Positions 1 through 9,288 of a stretch of 64,000 nt of DNA are shown piece after piece (positions within the stretch are counted from its first letter, which is position 1; each line of letters starts with the position of its first letter). The position numbers and the translations under genes were made by a program. The notes below the pieces were generated by a model. The model was not told the origin of the DNA. It saw only the letters and a list, made by a program, of their open reading frames with translations, and made no database searches. This stretch comes from Streptomyces sp. GS7. Its GTDB lineage: Bacteria > Actinomycetota > Actinomycetes > Streptomycetales > Streptomycetaceae. The DNA lies in contig NZ_CP047146.1 in assembly GCF_009834125.1 (NCBI RefSeq), positions 4,457,501-4,521,500 on the forward strand. Reading direction: 5' to 3'.

Positions 1-85
1 CGGCCTGGCCGGAGTCGATCACCTTGCCGGTCTCGGCGAGTGAGAGCAGCGCGAATTCCTCGGGCAGCGTCAAGGGTTCAACCAC
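1..85 (-). CDS. GPP34-family phosphoprotein, N-terminal part (runs off window)
   Basis: The first 28 codons of a minus-strand gene are present, starting at GTG (83-85). The peptide reads LPEEFALLSLAETGKV within its first 20 or so residues, which is the characteristic opening of actinobacterial GPP34 (Golgi phosphoprotein 3-like) proteins. The family is cytosolic or peripheral-membrane, expanded in Streptomyces, and of unclear bacterial role. Only the N-terminus is visible, so the assignment rests on this motif. Confidence 0.6.
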   Translation of the reverse strand, partial: MVEPLTLPEEFALLSLAETGKVIDSGQA

Positions 86-311
86 GGGGCCATCCTGCAG
101 ACAACGGCAGCCGTAAAGGGCGCCTCCGAGGCAATTGTCGAGGCCCTGTGACGCAGCGTTCATAGACCGTTGAGCGGCCTCCTCGGCGGATCGTGCGTCT
201 CGTCGCGCACCCGCCCTCTTGTGAACCGTGACCTAGTGAACCTTCACGGTCATCGCAGCACAAAAGGCCGTTTCCGTACCGATCATGGTGGTCGGTGGGA
301 CCTTGGCCGTG

Positions 312-1256
312 TCAGGGGGGCGAGCTCCCGGGTGCGTGCACAGTCCGGCGGACGGCGTTGCGCAGCCAGTGGTGGGCTCCGTCGGCGGCATGGCGGGGGT
401 GCCAGGCCATGCCGATGGTCAGGGGCGGCAGTGGCAGGGGGATGTTGAGGAGGTGCAGGCCGAGGGTGGTGGCGGTGTCGGTGAGGGGCGAGGGGGCGGC
501 GCCGGGGAGCGCGGCGGGGACGAGGCAGATGGCATCGCTGCGGGCGGCGAGGGTCATCGCGGCCAAGTGGCTGGGGAGGACGGTACTGACTCGCCGGCTG
601 AGGTTGTGGTTGGCCAAGGCGGCGTCGAGGGGGCCGGTGAACCGGCCGCGACGGCTGACCACGACGTGTTCGGCTGCGGCGAGCCGGGCCGGGGTCAGGG
701 TTCCTTCGGTGAGGGGGTGGCCGGCCCGGACGGCCGCCACCATGCGAAGGGTGACCAGTTCCTCGACCTGGGTTTCGGGGTCGACGTGGTCGATGGACCC
801 GACCTCCAGGTCGATGCGGCCGTCGCGGAGTGCCGGTCCGGCCTCCAACTCCTCAGCCCGGAACCGCAGGGAGACCCCTGGAGCCTGCTGCCGGGCCAGT
901 TGCAGCAGTCCGGGGGCCAGTGTCGCGCCTACCAGGTCGGCGGCCTGGAGGGTGAAGGTGGTGTGCAGGGCGGCCGGGTCGACGCCGGCGCCGGGGGAGA
1001 GCAGTGCTCCGAGGCGGCGCACCACTGTGGCGGCTTCGTCGCGCAGGGCCTGGGCGCGCGGGGTGGGGACCATGGTCTGTCCGGCCCGCACCAGGAGGGG
1101 GTCTTGGAGGATGCGGCGGAGGCGGGCCAGGGTGCGGCTCATGGCGGCGGGGGAGGTGTGCAGGCGGGCGGCGGCGCGGGTGACGCTCTGCTCGGACAGC
1201 AAAGCGTCCAGCGCGACGGCGAGTTGGGCATCGATGACCGGGTCAGGGTTGTTCAC
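312..1256 (-). CDS. LysR-family transcriptional regulator
   Basis: This 314-residue protein has the usual LysR length. The N-terminal winged helix-turn-helix lies at about residues 9-68 (LLSEQSVTRAAARLHTSPAA then SRTLARLRR), followed by the substrate-binding domain. The start is GTG at 1254-1256. It is transcribed divergently from the NmrA-like reductase and darcynin genes, the usual LysR arrangement with its target operon, so it probably controls them. The co-inducer cannot be read from sequence. Confidence 0.9.
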   Translation of the reverse strand: MNNPDPVIDAQLAVALDALLSEQSVTRAAARLHTSPAAMSRTLARLRRILQDPLLVRAGQTMVPTPRAQALRDEAATVVRRLGALLSPGAGVDPAALHTTFTLQAADLVGATLAPGLLQLARQQAPGVSLRFRAEELEAGPALRDGRIDLEVGSIDHVDPETQVEELVTLRMVAAVRAGHPLTEGTLTPARLAAAEHVVVSRRGRFTGPLDAALANHNLSRRVSTVLPSHLAAMTLAARSDAICLVPAALPGAAPSPLTDTATTLGLHLLNIPLPLPPLTIGMAWHPRHAADGAHHWLRNAVRRTVHAPGSSPP

Positions 1257-1263
1257 CAGCGTA

Positions 1264-1280
1264 ATTCCGTTTCAGGCAAT
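1264..1280. promoter_or_regulatory. Candidate LysR-type operator (ATT-N11-AAT)
   Basis: The intergenic region between the divergent LysR and NmrA-like genes contains ATTCCGTTTCAGGCAAT, which fits the general T-N11-A dyad of LysR-type regulators. It lies just upstream of the lysR start. The match is short, so this is only a candidate. Confidence 0.35.
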
Positions 1281-1369
1281 GATTCCATGCTGAACTTCCC
1301 ATTGTGGCAACACCGTTGGTCTCCGCAGGATGAGGGGAGTACCGACCCGACACCATCCACGAGGTCTTC

Positions 1370-2263
1370 ATGATCGTCATCACTGGCCCCACCGGGAACA
1401 TCGGCCGCCACCTGCTGCCGTTGCTCCTTGAGTCCGCCCGCGCCACCGGCGAGGAACTGCGCGTGGTCGTGCGTGACCCCGCCCGGCTCCCCGACGCGGT
1501 ACGCGAACGCGTCGAGGTGGTCACCGGCTCGCACTGCGAGGCCCAGGTCGTCGACCGGGCCTTCGAGGGCGCGGATGCTGTCTTCTGGCTCGTCCCCCCG
1601 GATGCCTCTTTGACCCCGCAGGACGCCTACTGCGGCTTCACCCGCCCCGCCGCCAAGGCGCTCGCCGCCCACGGCGTCGGCCACGTGGTCGGCGTCTCCG
1701 CGCTCGGCCGCGGCACACCGGTCGCCGGCCGCGCCGGGCTCGTCACCGCCTCCCTTGCCATGGACGACCTGATCGCGGGCACCGGCGTCGCCTACCGGGC
1801 CCTGGCCAACCCGTCCTTCTTCGAGAACCTCCTGGAGGAGGCCGACTCGATTCGCGAGAAGGGCGTCTTCGCCGACGCCGTCGACGCCGACCGCAAGGCC
1901 CCCCTCGTGGCCGTCGCCGACATCGCCGCCGTGGCCGCCGGTCTGCTGCTGGACCGGTCCTGGACCGGCGCCGACAGCATCCCGGTCCTCGGACCGCAGG
2001 ACCTGTCCCCCGACGACCTGGCCCGCATCATCACCGAGCAACTCGGCCGCCCCGTCCGCTACGAACGCCGGCCGCTGGACGATCTGCACACCACCCTCGT
2101 CGGCTACGGCCTCAACGAGTCGTTCGTCCAAGGCATCGTCGACATGAAGAGGGCCAAGGACGACGGCCTCGACGCCGGCGTCGCCCGCACCCCGGACACC
2201 ACCTCCCCCACCACCTTCGAGCGATGGTGCACCCAGACCCTCAAGCCCGCCGTCCTCTCGTGA
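1370..2263 (+). CDS. NmrA-like NAD(P)-binding (atypical SDR) protein
   Basis: The 297-residue protein starts with a Rossmann nucleotide-binding motif, GPTGNIG at residues 6-12. The body resembles NmrA/azoreductase-type atypical SDRs ([11 protein letters not shown], a Ser near VVGVSALGR, and a C-terminal substrate-binding half). Such proteins are NAD(P)-dependent reductases or redox sensors. The gene starts at ATG 1370, is divergent from the LysR gene, and is followed 74 bp later by the darcynin gene, suggesting a two-gene operon. Confidence 0.85.
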   Translation: MIVITGPTGNIGRHLLPLLLESARATGEELRVVVRDPARLPDAVRERVEVVTGSHCEAQVVDRAFEGADAVFWLVPPDASLTPQDAYCGFTRPAAKALAAHGVGHVVGVSALGRGTPVAGRAGLVTASLAMDDLIAGTGVAYRALANPSFFENLLEEADSIREKGVFADAVDADRKAPLVAVADIAAVAAGLLLDRSWTGADSIPVLGPQDLSPDDLARIITEQLGRPVRYERRPLDDLHTTLVGYGLNESFVQGIVDMKRAKDDGLDAGVARTPDTTSPTTFERWCTQTLKPAVLS

Positions 2264-2337
2264 AGGCCCAACAGCCATTGCCGCAAAACCTGGTGCCCAC
2301 CACACCGAGATCCCCTGCCACCCCGGAGACACTCGTC

Positions 2338-2703
2338 ATGCCCGCTGAGGAAACCGAACCGCCGGTCACCGCGTTCATGCTCGTCAAGACCACACCCGAG
2401 TGGCTTGCCCTGACCGTCCAGGAACGTGTGGACGCCTTCACCACCCAGGTCGTTCCCGCGATCGAGGCCAAGACCACCGGCGTCCGGTCACGCTTCTACG
2501 ACACGGAGTTCTACTCCGCACGCGTCACCGACATCTGGGTCTGGGAAGCAGACGACCACCACGCCTACCAGGCCATGGTCGACGCACTGCGCGAAACCCC
2601 CTTCTGGGATCGCTACTTCGAGGTCGTCGACCTGCTCGTCGGCACCGAGAACGGCTACGCCCGCACCTACGGCGTCGACCCCGTCGCCACCCTCACCACC
2701 TGA
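2338..2703 (+). CDS. Darcynin-family protein
   Basis: This 121-residue protein starts at ATG 2338. Sequences such as [33 protein letters not shown] and [17 protein letters not shown] match what I remember of the darcynin family, small cytosolic proteins of unknown biochemical function. It lies 74 bp behind the NmrA-like gene and is followed at once by a strong terminator, so the two probably form one transcript under the LysR regulator. The open frame extends upstream to 2224, but that part overlaps the previous gene. Confidence 0.75.
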   Translation: MPAEETEPPVTAFMLVKTTPEWLALTVQERVDAFTTQVVPAIEAKTTGVRSRFYDTEFYSARVTDIWVWEADDHHAYQAMVDALRETPFWDRYFEVVDLLVGTENGYARTYGVDPVATLTT

Positions 2704-2726
2704 CACACCGCCCTTCCCGCCCGGCC

Positions 2727-2770
2727 GGGCCGTTGTCCTCTGGCCACAAGCGGCCAGAGGACAACGGCCC
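2727..2770. terminator. Intrinsic terminator, perfect 19-bp stem
   Basis: GGGCCGTTGTCCTCTGGCC (2727-2745) is followed by a 6-nt loop and its exact reverse complement (2752-2770), starting 23 bp after the darcynin stop codon. There is no U tract, which is common for Streptomyces terminators. Confidence 0.85.
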
Positions 2771-3511
2771 AGAGCACGCTCATGGCGAAGCCGATGAGCA
2801 CCAGCAGGCTCTGATGCCGAAGTCTCCCGTGCAGCTGACCGCCGGGTCTGATCGAACGGACGTATCCGACCCCTGCCCCGTGGCCTGTATCGGCTCCGCT
2901 GCCTGGAGCAGACGGCACCCCACGCGGGCCGGTACCTCGCACGCGGACTGCTCATGCCGCAGCAAGTCCTCGCGCTGCCGGAGCGGATCAATGAGGTCTG
3001 GCCGCCATCGCGGCCGTCACGCCGAAGCTCCGGCCGAGCTGCTGGGGATCCAGGACGGGCTACTCCGCAGTCTGTGAAGCAGGTGAGAGGGGCATCCACT
3101 TGGACCCCGACGACTGCCTGATCACCGAGCGAGTCACGGGTGCCGGAAGCCACACCCGCGCTGGTCAAGCGGCATGTCGGCCGGCGGCCACGAATGTTGG
3201 GGTAGCGGCATCTTCTACGGCAACGTGCCCCTCGACGGCAACCTGCACCTTGTCAACTACGGCAGCTGCGGCGTCGGCCACGGCTGGTCCGACGCGAACA
3301 GCACCGCAGACAAGCACGACGGTGGTGGTGGCCAGCCCGAGGTGGGTGGTGACATCCATCCTGCCGCTGCAGCCGGGCTGCCGACGCCAGTTGGGCTGTC
3401 AGAGCCATTGGTGCGAAGGCGGTCAGGGGGCCGTACCCGTGGCGAGGATGTGGGCGGCCAGTCGGCTCAGGTGCGCGTGATCGACCTGGGGCAGGTCCGC
3501 GCAACTGGGTG
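2771..3511. other. No convincing gene (about 740 bp)
   Basis: Open frames here show no recognisable domain, and third-position GC bias is weak in all frames. A short plus-strand stretch near 2890-3000 (LRCLEQTAPHAGRYLARGLL) is protein-like and may be the remnant of a decayed gene. Confidence 0.4.
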
Positions 3512-5203
3512 TCAGAACGGGCCGTGGAGGGCGCCCAGTCTGTCGGTCAGGCGCAGGTTCTCAGAGTAGTCGACGGGGCAGGCGATCACGGAGACCATGT
3601 CGTCGTCGAGGGCGCGGCGCAGTACGGGCAGGAGTTGGTCGGCGGTCTCGATGGCGTAGCCTCGTGCGCCGAAGCTCTCGGCGTAGGCGACCAGGTCGGG
3701 GTTGGTGAACCGGGTGTGGCTGTGGCGGCCGAGTTCGAGTTCCATCTTCCAGGTGATCAGGCCGTATTCCTCGTCCACCAGGACGAGGACGACCAGGGGG
3801 ACGCGTTCGCGGACGGCGGTCTCCAGTTCCTGGGAGTTCATCAGGAACGAGCCGTCGCCCATCATCGCCAGGACTCGTCGGTCCGGCTGGGCGAGCTTGG
3901 CGGCGATGGCGCCCGGCAGTGCGAAACCCATGGTGGACAGGCCGTTGGAGACCAGGCAGGTGTCCGGTTCGTAGGTCGGGTAGAGGCGGGACATCCACAT
4001 TTTCCCGGCGCCGGTGTCGGCGAGGACGATGTCGTGGCGGTCCAGGGCGGTGCGGACATCGTGCACCACGCGCTGCGGCACCACGGGGAACGCGTCGCTG
4101 TCGCGTCCGTACTGGAGCTCTTCGTCAAGCAGTGTGCGGATCTTCGCGCTGCTTCCGGAGTCGTAGGTGAGTCCTTCGGGCAGTGCGGACGCGAGTGCGT
4201 CCAGTGCCTGCGAGGGGTCTCCTTCGACGCCCACGGCGACCGGGTAGTGGGCGTCGACCTCGGCGGGGAAACGGTGCACGTGAACGATTCGCTTGTCGCC
4301 GTCCGGGTTGATCTTGGCGGGGTCGAACTCCTGGATCTCGTAGCCCACACAGATCAGCACGTCGGCAGTGTCGAAGCCGAAGTTGCCGTAGTCGTGGCGC
4401 ATGAAGCCGACCGCGCCGAGGGCGTTCGGATGGTCGTCGGGGAAAACACCCTTGCCGTGGAAGGTGGTCGCGACCGAGATGTTCAGCCGCTCGGCGAACC
4501 GCAACAGAGCGGCCGAAGCCCGGGCCCTGGCGGCGCCGTGGCCTGCCAGCACGACGGGGTGGCGGGCGGCGGTGAGAGCCTCGGCGGCCCGTGCGATCTG
4601 GGCGGGTGACGGTGCTTCGGCGCGCACCGCGTCGATCTGCAGGGGTACCAGGGGCTCTGCGGGACGTTCGGCCTCGATGTCCTCCGGCACCGCCAGAAAC
4701 ACGGCACCGGGGCGTTCGCTCTGCGCGGTCTTGAACGCCTTGCGGGTCATCTCCGGCACCGCGTCCGGACACTCGACGCGGGCTGCCCACTGGGTGACAG
4801 GAGCGAACATCGACACCAGGTCGATGACCTGGTGCGACTCTTTGTGGATACGCCGCAGCGCCCCCTGCGCTGCCAGAGCCACCATCGGCGCGCTGTTGGT
4901 CATCGCGTCCGCGGTGCCGAGCAGCAGATTGATCGCACCAGGTCCCAGGGTGGCCGAGCACACTCCGGCCCGGCCGGTCAGCCGCCCGTAGATCTCCGCC
5001 ATGAACGAGGCGGCCTGCTCGTGGCGCACCAGGATGTACCGGATCCCGGAGCCCTTCAGAGCGTCGACGAAGCGGATGTTCTCCTCGCCGGGAATCCCGA
5101 AGACGTACTCCACGCCCTCGGCGCGCAGACAACGCACCAACAGGTGTGCGACGTCCTCCGCTGCTGCCGTGTCCTGCGACCCGCTCGCGCCTGCGGTACT
5201 CAT
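3512..5203 (-). CDS. Thiamine-diphosphate-dependent acetolactate synthase-like large subunit
   Basis: The 563-residue protein has the three-domain architecture of TPP enzymes of the acetolactate synthase group. The N-terminal domain carries VFGIPGEEN and the RHEQAASFMAEIYGR segment holding the catalytic Glu. A central domain follows, then a C-terminal TPP/Mg site starting at GDGSF. In the metal motif the usual N-N is replaced by V-D (LVLVDEEYGLITWK), which I recall as typical of a distinct actinobacterial subgroup. No small regulatory subunit lies nearby, so a catabolic or specialised role is more likely than branched-chain synthesis. I chose ATG 5203; an upstream start at 5239 is possible. 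Confidence 0.85.
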   Translation of the reverse strand: MSTAGASGSQDTAAAEDVAHLLVRCLRAEGVEYVFGIPGEENIRFVDALKGSGIRYILVRHEQAASFMAEIYGRLTGRAGVCSATLGPGAINLLLGTADAMTNSAPMVALAAQGALRRIHKESHQVIDLVSMFAPVTQWAARVECPDAVPEMTRKAFKTAQSERPGAVFLAVPEDIEAERPAEPLVPLQIDAVRAEAPSPAQIARAAEALTAARHPVVLAGHGAARARASAALLRFAERLNISVATTFHGKGVFPDDHPNALGAVGFMRHDYGNFGFDTADVLICVGYEIQEFDPAKINPDGDKRIVHVHRFPAEVDAHYPVAVGVEGDPSQALDALASALPEGLTYDSGSSAKIRTLLDEELQYGRDSDAFPVVPQRVVHDVRTALDRHDIVLADTGAGKMWMSRLYPTYEPDTCLVSNGLSTMGFALPGAIAAKLAQPDRRVLAMMGDGSFLMNSQELETAVRERVPLVVLVLVDEEYGLITWKMELELGRHSHTRFTNPDLVAYAESFGARGYAIETADQLLPVLRRALDDDMVSVIACPVDYSENLRLTDRLGALHGPF

Positions 5204-5407
5204 GAGACGAACGTAGGCACGCCCGCTTGCCCCGGCCACTCATCCGCCGCCGACGGCGGCGGCCGTGCGGATACCGATGCCTCAAGCATGCCGGGGCCGT
5301 TCGGCGGCGTTGGGGTGGCGGCGGCCGTGGGCTGCCCGCACGCTGGAGCCGGATGTGGACGTGCGCCGCCGAGCATCGTGCTGCGCAGAGGGCTCTGGGA
5401 GGACTGT

Positions 5408-6145
5408 GTGACCGCTTCGTCGCCCGCCGCCGACGCACCGCCGGCCCGATACGACGACCTGCGCGCCCTGGTGATCAACTGCACTCTGAAGCGCTCGCCG
5501 GAGACGAGCAACACGCAGGGGCTGATCGACCGGAGCACCGCGATCCTGGACGTGCAGGGCGTGCCCGTCGATGTCGTCCGGGCCGTGGACCACGACATCG
5601 CCACTGGTGTGTGGCCCGACATGACGGAACACGGCTGGGAGACGGATGCCTGGCCGGACCTGTACCAGCAGGTCATGGAGGCCGACATCCTCGTCCTGGC
5701 CGGCCCGATCTGGCTGGGCGACAACAGCTCCGTGATGAAGCGGGTGATCGAACGCCTTTATGCCTGCTCCAGCCTGCTCAACGAACGCGGCCAGTACTCC
5801 TATTACGGCCGGGTCGGCGGCTGCCTGATCACCGGCAACGAGGACGGCGTCAAGCACTGCGCCATGAATGTGCTCTACAGCCTGCAGCACCTGGGGTACA
5901 CCATCCCGCCCCAGGCCGACGCCGGATGGATCGGCGAGGCCGGCCCTGGCCCCTCCTACCTCGATCGCGGATCGGGCGGTCCGGAGAACGACTTCACCAA
6001 CCGCAACACCACCTTCATGACCTGGAACCTGCTTCACCTGGCCCGGGCGCTGAAGGACCTCGGCGGCATCCCCGCCTACGGCAACCAACGCACCGCCTGG
6101 GACGCCGGCTGCCGCCGCGACTACGAGAACCCCGAACACCGGTAG
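5408..6145 (+). CDS. NADPH-dependent FMN reductase / flavodoxin-like protein
   Basis: The 245-residue protein starts at GTG 5408, four bases behind GGGAGGA (5397-5403). It has a flavodoxin-like fold signature: a first strand with INCTLKRSPETSNT (phosphate-binding loop), AGPIWLGDNSS after strand 3, and GGCLITGNEDG around the isoalloxazine site. Relatives reduce FMN or act as NAD(P)H:quinone reductases. It is divergent from the acetolactate-synthase-like gene. The last 54 codons plus about 25 bp of 3' flank are duplicated at 7700-7886. Confidence 0.85.
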   Translation: MTASSPAADAPPARYDDLRALVINCTLKRSPETSNTQGLIDRSTAILDVQGVPVDVVRAVDHDIATGVWPDMTEHGWETDAWPDLYQQVMEADILVLAGPIWLGDNSSVMKRVIERLYACSSLLNERGQYSYYGRVGGCLITGNEDGVKHCAMNVLYSLQHLGYTIPPQADAGWIGEAGPGPSYLDRGSGGPENDFTNRNTTFMTWNLLHLARALKDLGGIPAYGNQRTAWDAGCRRDYENPEHR

Positions 6146-6383
6146 AGGCACCAGCGGCCGGGGCAGCCGTGTCGGTTGGAAGCGGGGGCCGCTGTCCTTG
6201 CGCCAGTCGCGGCGATCGCAGCCTGGGTGGACTGCGCACGGTGCCCAGGCGCGGCCCTGGTGCCGTCGCCGCTCGTGTGGCCCGGAGGCGGGGAGGGAAA
6301 ACAGCGGAGGGACTACGCGGTGTGTATGAGCTTGATCCCTTTTTCGCGCTGGCTACTGGTTGGTGACGCAGGAGCTGGCCAGG

Positions 6384-7004
6384 ATGGACGGGATGATGTC
6401 TCACACCACGTCCGCCAGGGGAGAGCTGGACCCCGTCGCCGAGTCGGTCGCCGTCTACAGTGACCACGCCGACGACTATGCGGCTGTGCACGCTCCGAAG
6501 ATGGCGGATCGTGCAGAGCGGTTCGCGGGGTCTCTGCCGACGCCTTCGTTGATCCTCGACGCCGGATGCGGTCCGGGCCGCGATCTCGCGAGATTCCGGG
6601 CGTACGGGCATGTGGTGCGCGGTGTCGACCTGAACCCGGTGTTCGTGGCGAAGGCCAATACCTACGCGCCCACCTCGCAGTGCGATCTGCGTGAGATCGG
6701 GACGCGGTTTCCGGCCGGAACATTCGACGGTGTTTGGGCGTCCGCCTCTCTCGTCCACCTCGATGCGGCAGAAACGGTGGACGTGCTGGGGCAGTTCGGG
6801 ACGCTTCTGCGGCCCGGCGGCAAGCTGTACGTGTGTCTCAAAGCCACCGGGCACACGGGCTGGCTCGACGAATCTGAGGGAAGACGGTGGTACACCGTCT
6901 GGGACCCGGACGAGTTCGCCGCCGCCGTGAGGGGTGCGAGCTTCGAGGTCGACCGTGTGGATCGGGGCCCGTACGTCGAGGTGTGGGCCAGCCGCAACGG
7001 CTGA
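6384..7004 (+). CDS. Class I SAM-dependent methyltransferase
   Basis: This protein of about 206 residues carries the class I methyltransferase motif I (LDAGCGPGRDLARF), an acidic residue at the end of strand 2 (GVDLNP) and the post-core GTLLRPGGKLYVC segment. The substrate is unknown. The open frame begins at 6360, but ATG 6384 has GGAG nine bases upstream and is preferred; ATGs at 6393 and 6396 are alternatives. Confidence 0.8.
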   Translation: MDGMMSHTTSARGELDPVAESVAVYSDHADDYAAVHAPKMADRAERFAGSLPTPSLILDAGCGPGRDLARFRAYGHVVRGVDLNPVFVAKANTYAPTSQCDLREIGTRFPAGTFDGVWASASLVHLDAAETVDVLGQFGTLLRPGGKLYVCLKATGHTGWLDESEGRRWYTVWDPDEFAAAVRGASFEVDRVDRGPYVEVWASRNG

Positions 7005-7699
7005 AGTCGGCGGCGCCTGGTGAATCTAGGCACACGCTCTCGCGGATGCGCCGGCCTACGAAGGGCCAGGGAAAAGTGACTGGCCGTACACGAGACCCGC
7101 ACACCAGTCATCCAGAGGGCCCTGCGCCGATCAGCTGCACCTTCGCCGACTGCTTCTGTGCCCGTGCGGTTCCGGCCGGGCGCAGCGCAATGAAGGTGGA
7201 CATCGTGTCAGGAAGCCGCGCGAGCCTTGGCCACCTTTGGGGAGGGGCGCGGATCTTCTCTCGGCCCGCCTGGACACGGCTCAGTCGAGCGCGTCCGGCA
7301 CGGCGGTACAGGACGTGGGCGCGGCCGTGGGCGTCGCTGATGGCGTGGACTTCCTGCTGCGCGGACTTGAACGCGGCGTGACTCGACACGGTGCGTCCAC
7401 AGGGCAATGCTCGTTTGCGATTCCGCGGTCCGTCTGTCGGAGCGGTAGTAGGGAAGGGTTTGACCGATAGGGGTGAACCGGATGAGGGCGAGTTCCGGCC
7501 GGAGCTATGTGATCTGTGCGGGGAGGGGATCTCCAGCGAGACGGAGGTCTTTGCGAACACGCGGTCAGCTGCCGCTCCCTGTCCAGCCTCGGGTCACCCA
7601 GGCGCAGATCGAGCTTGGGATGTTGTGGCAGACACTGGACGCCCTGCGCCGGCACCAGCGGTTCGGGAAGGACGACGGCCCGGAGTCCGCTGGGTGATC
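7005..7699. other. No recognised gene (about 700 bp)
   Basis: Several overlapping frames are open here but none shows a domain I recognise. The stretch 7594-7690 reads VTQAQIELGMLWQTLDALRR on the plus strand and may be the edge of a decayed gene. The segment separates the FMN-reductase and methyltransferase genes from the duplicated fragment that follows. Confidence 0.35.
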
Positions 7700-7862
7700 A
7701 CAGAACGACTTCACGAACCGCAACGCCACCTTCATGACCTGGAACCTCCTGCATCTGGCCGGGGCGCTGAAGGAGTTCGGCGGCATCCCCGCCTATGGCA
7801 ACCAGCGCACCGCGTGGGGCGCCGGCTGCCGCCGCGACTATGAGAACCCCGAACACCGGTAG
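7700..7862 (+). pseudogene. Duplicated 3' fragment of the FMN-reductase-like gene
   Basis: The frame ending at TAG 7860-7862 encodes NDFTNRNATFMTWNLLHLAG onward to RRDYENPEHR, nearly identical to the C-terminus of the protein at 5408-6145. Similarity continues about 20 bp beyond the stop codon. There is no 5' part or start. Small differences (T/A, R/G, DL/EF, D/G) show divergence since duplication or origin from a related copy. Confidence 0.85.
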
Positions 7863-7944
7863 GGACACCAGCGGCCGGGGCGGCCGCGCGCAGCCCGGAG
7901 GTAGCGTCCGCTTCCGCCTCCGAGCGTGGCACGGTGCTGGGTCG

Positions 7945-8340
7945 TCAGCCCAGCGCCTCAAGAGCCGCGAGGATGTCGGCGGGTTCGGCTCGGGTGGTGT
8001 GGTCGGAGTTGACGAAGCCCATCGGATGGTGCCGGCGCGATTGATGACGTAGGTGGCGGGCAGCGGCAGAGTACGCGGGTGACCGTCGTTGACGCGCTGT
8101 AGGTCGAAGCCCAGCCTGTCGTAAACGGCGGCGAGGTCGTTGGGCAGGTCGAAGGCAAGGCCGTACTGCTTGGCCGTGTCGGAGCCGATGTCGCTCAGGA
8201 CGTCGAAAGCCAGGCCGTGCTTCTCCGTGAGGGTGAGGGACTCGTCGGGGATCTGCGGGGAGACGGCGACCAGGCGTGCGCCGCGCGCGGTGATGCCGGT
8301 GTGGTGCTGCTGAAGGACGCGGTCGGCCTGCCCGGAGTCG
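7945..8340 (-). pseudogene. Peroxiredoxin-like (AhpC/TSA-type) protein, 5'-truncated and frameshifted
   Basis: Minus-strand translation gives LVAVSPQIPDESLTLTEKHG, then LAFDVLSDIGSDTAKQYGL and LPLPATYVINRAGTIRWA, the C-terminal two thirds of a peroxiredoxin-like protein. A one-base deletion near 8020 shifts the remaining FVNSDHTTRAEPADILAALE to another frame, which ends at 7945. The N-terminus with the peroxidatic Cys is missing; the sequence stops at about 8340, where a TetR fragment begins on the other strand. Confidence 0.75.
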
Positions 8341-8341
8341 G

Positions 8342-8788
8342 CTGTTCTGGCGCCAGGGCGTGGCCACGACCGGGATACAGGACGTCGTGACCGCGATCGG
8401 CCTCGATCGCTCCAGCCTGTACGCAACCTTCGGCGGCAAGCAGGAGCTGTACGGCGCCGCGCTGCGCCGCTACATCGACCAGCGGTTCCGGCCCGCGTTG
8501 CGCTCTCTCGCCCAGGATCAGCGAGGGCTGCGGGACGTCGCGGAGTTCTTCGACGGGCTCGTCGAGGCGTGGTGCGCAGGCGAGCACGCCCGCTGGGGGT
8601 GCCTGGTCGTCAATGCGCACGCGGGCGCAGAGAACGGCTACCCCGAAGTCCGCGCTCTCCTCGACCAGCACCACCAGGAACTGCGTGACGCCATGCACGC
8701 GGCACTCGTCACGGCCGAGGCACACGGGCAACTGGCCGCCGGCACCGATCCGGGTGCGGCTGCCGAGCTGCTGGCACTGCTCGCCTAG
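8342..8788 (+). pseudogene. TetR/AcrR-family regulator lacking its N-terminus
   Basis: The frame LFWRQGVATTGIQDVVTAIG then DRSSLYATFGGKQELY is the second half of a TetR DNA-binding domain, followed by an ordinary ligand-binding domain to the stop at 8788. The first helices and any start codon are missing, and the similarity begins at about 8342, exactly where the peroxiredoxin fragment starts on the opposite strand. The pair probably was an intact divergent TetR/peroxiredoxin module. Confidence 0.75.
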
Positions 8789-8958
8789 AGCGTGATCCTG
8801 CGCTCTCGCGCAGGCGCCGACGCGGGATCGCTGCGCGCGACCGTTACCGCTGCCTTGCAGTCACTCAGCAGCCGGACCGTGGTGTGAACCGGTGACTGGC
8901 ATCCGATGGCTCTGCGGGCTCTGGCGCCGGCAGAGGGTTGCGCGTGGCGGCGGGGGTC

Positions 8959-9288
8959 TTACTTGTGTGGCAGGCTCGCAGCGAAGGCGTGGCCCTCGTC
9001 GATCCACTCGCCGAGCACCTCGTACTCTGCGACGGCGGAGCCCGCGACCACGACCCAGCCGCGCATCGGGCGACCGGTCATGTCGAAGATCCTCGTGCCT
9101 GGCCGGGCCAGAGCCTGCTCGGTGGCGTCGGGACCGATCCGGACCATGAGGTCGTCGCCGGTCACGCCGACGGCCATGTTGCCGCGGTGGAGGAACGCGA
9201 TGCCACCGAACATCCGCTTCTCGGTGATGTCGGGGTCCGCGCCCAGCCGTTCCCGAATTCGCTCGGCGAGCCCTTCGTCATACGCCAT
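8959..9288 (-). CDS. TfoX N-terminal domain protein
   Basis: The 109-residue protein matches the TfoX/Sxy N-terminal domain: KRMFGGIAFLHRGNMAVGV near residue 25 and a conserved VRIGPDATEQAL segment. In actinobacteria these are stand-alone proteins of unknown function, not competence regulators. Its ATG overlaps the stop of the upstream SRPBCC gene (TAATG), so the two are translationally coupled. Confidence 0.85.
   Translation of the reverse strand: MAYDEGLAERIRERLGADPDITEKRMFGGIAFLHRGNMAVGVTGDDLMVRIGPDATEQALARPGTRIFDMTGRPMRGWVVVAGSAVAEYEVLGEWIDEGHAFAASLPHK

Noticed and set aside
79..151. Plus-strand NHGAILQTTAAVKGASEA ending at TGA 149-151
   Set aside because: It is protein-like but too short, and it starts opposite the GPP34 N-terminus; no upstream coding sequence continues it.
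285..1373. Long plus-strand ORF opposite the LysR gene
   Set aside because: It is the antisense shadow of the LysR gene in high-GC DNA; it has a Gly/Val-rich composition and no domain.
1253..2332. 359-codon minus-strand ORF opposite the NmrA-like gene
   Set aside because: Antisense shadow of a well-supported gene with clear Rossmann motifs.
3174..3569. ORF with Gly/Cys-rich start (HECWGSGIFYGNV) considered as a small exported peptide
   Set aside because: No signal peptide or ribosome-binding site, and the frame overlaps the end of the TPP enzyme gene; the chaplin or rodlin pattern is absent.
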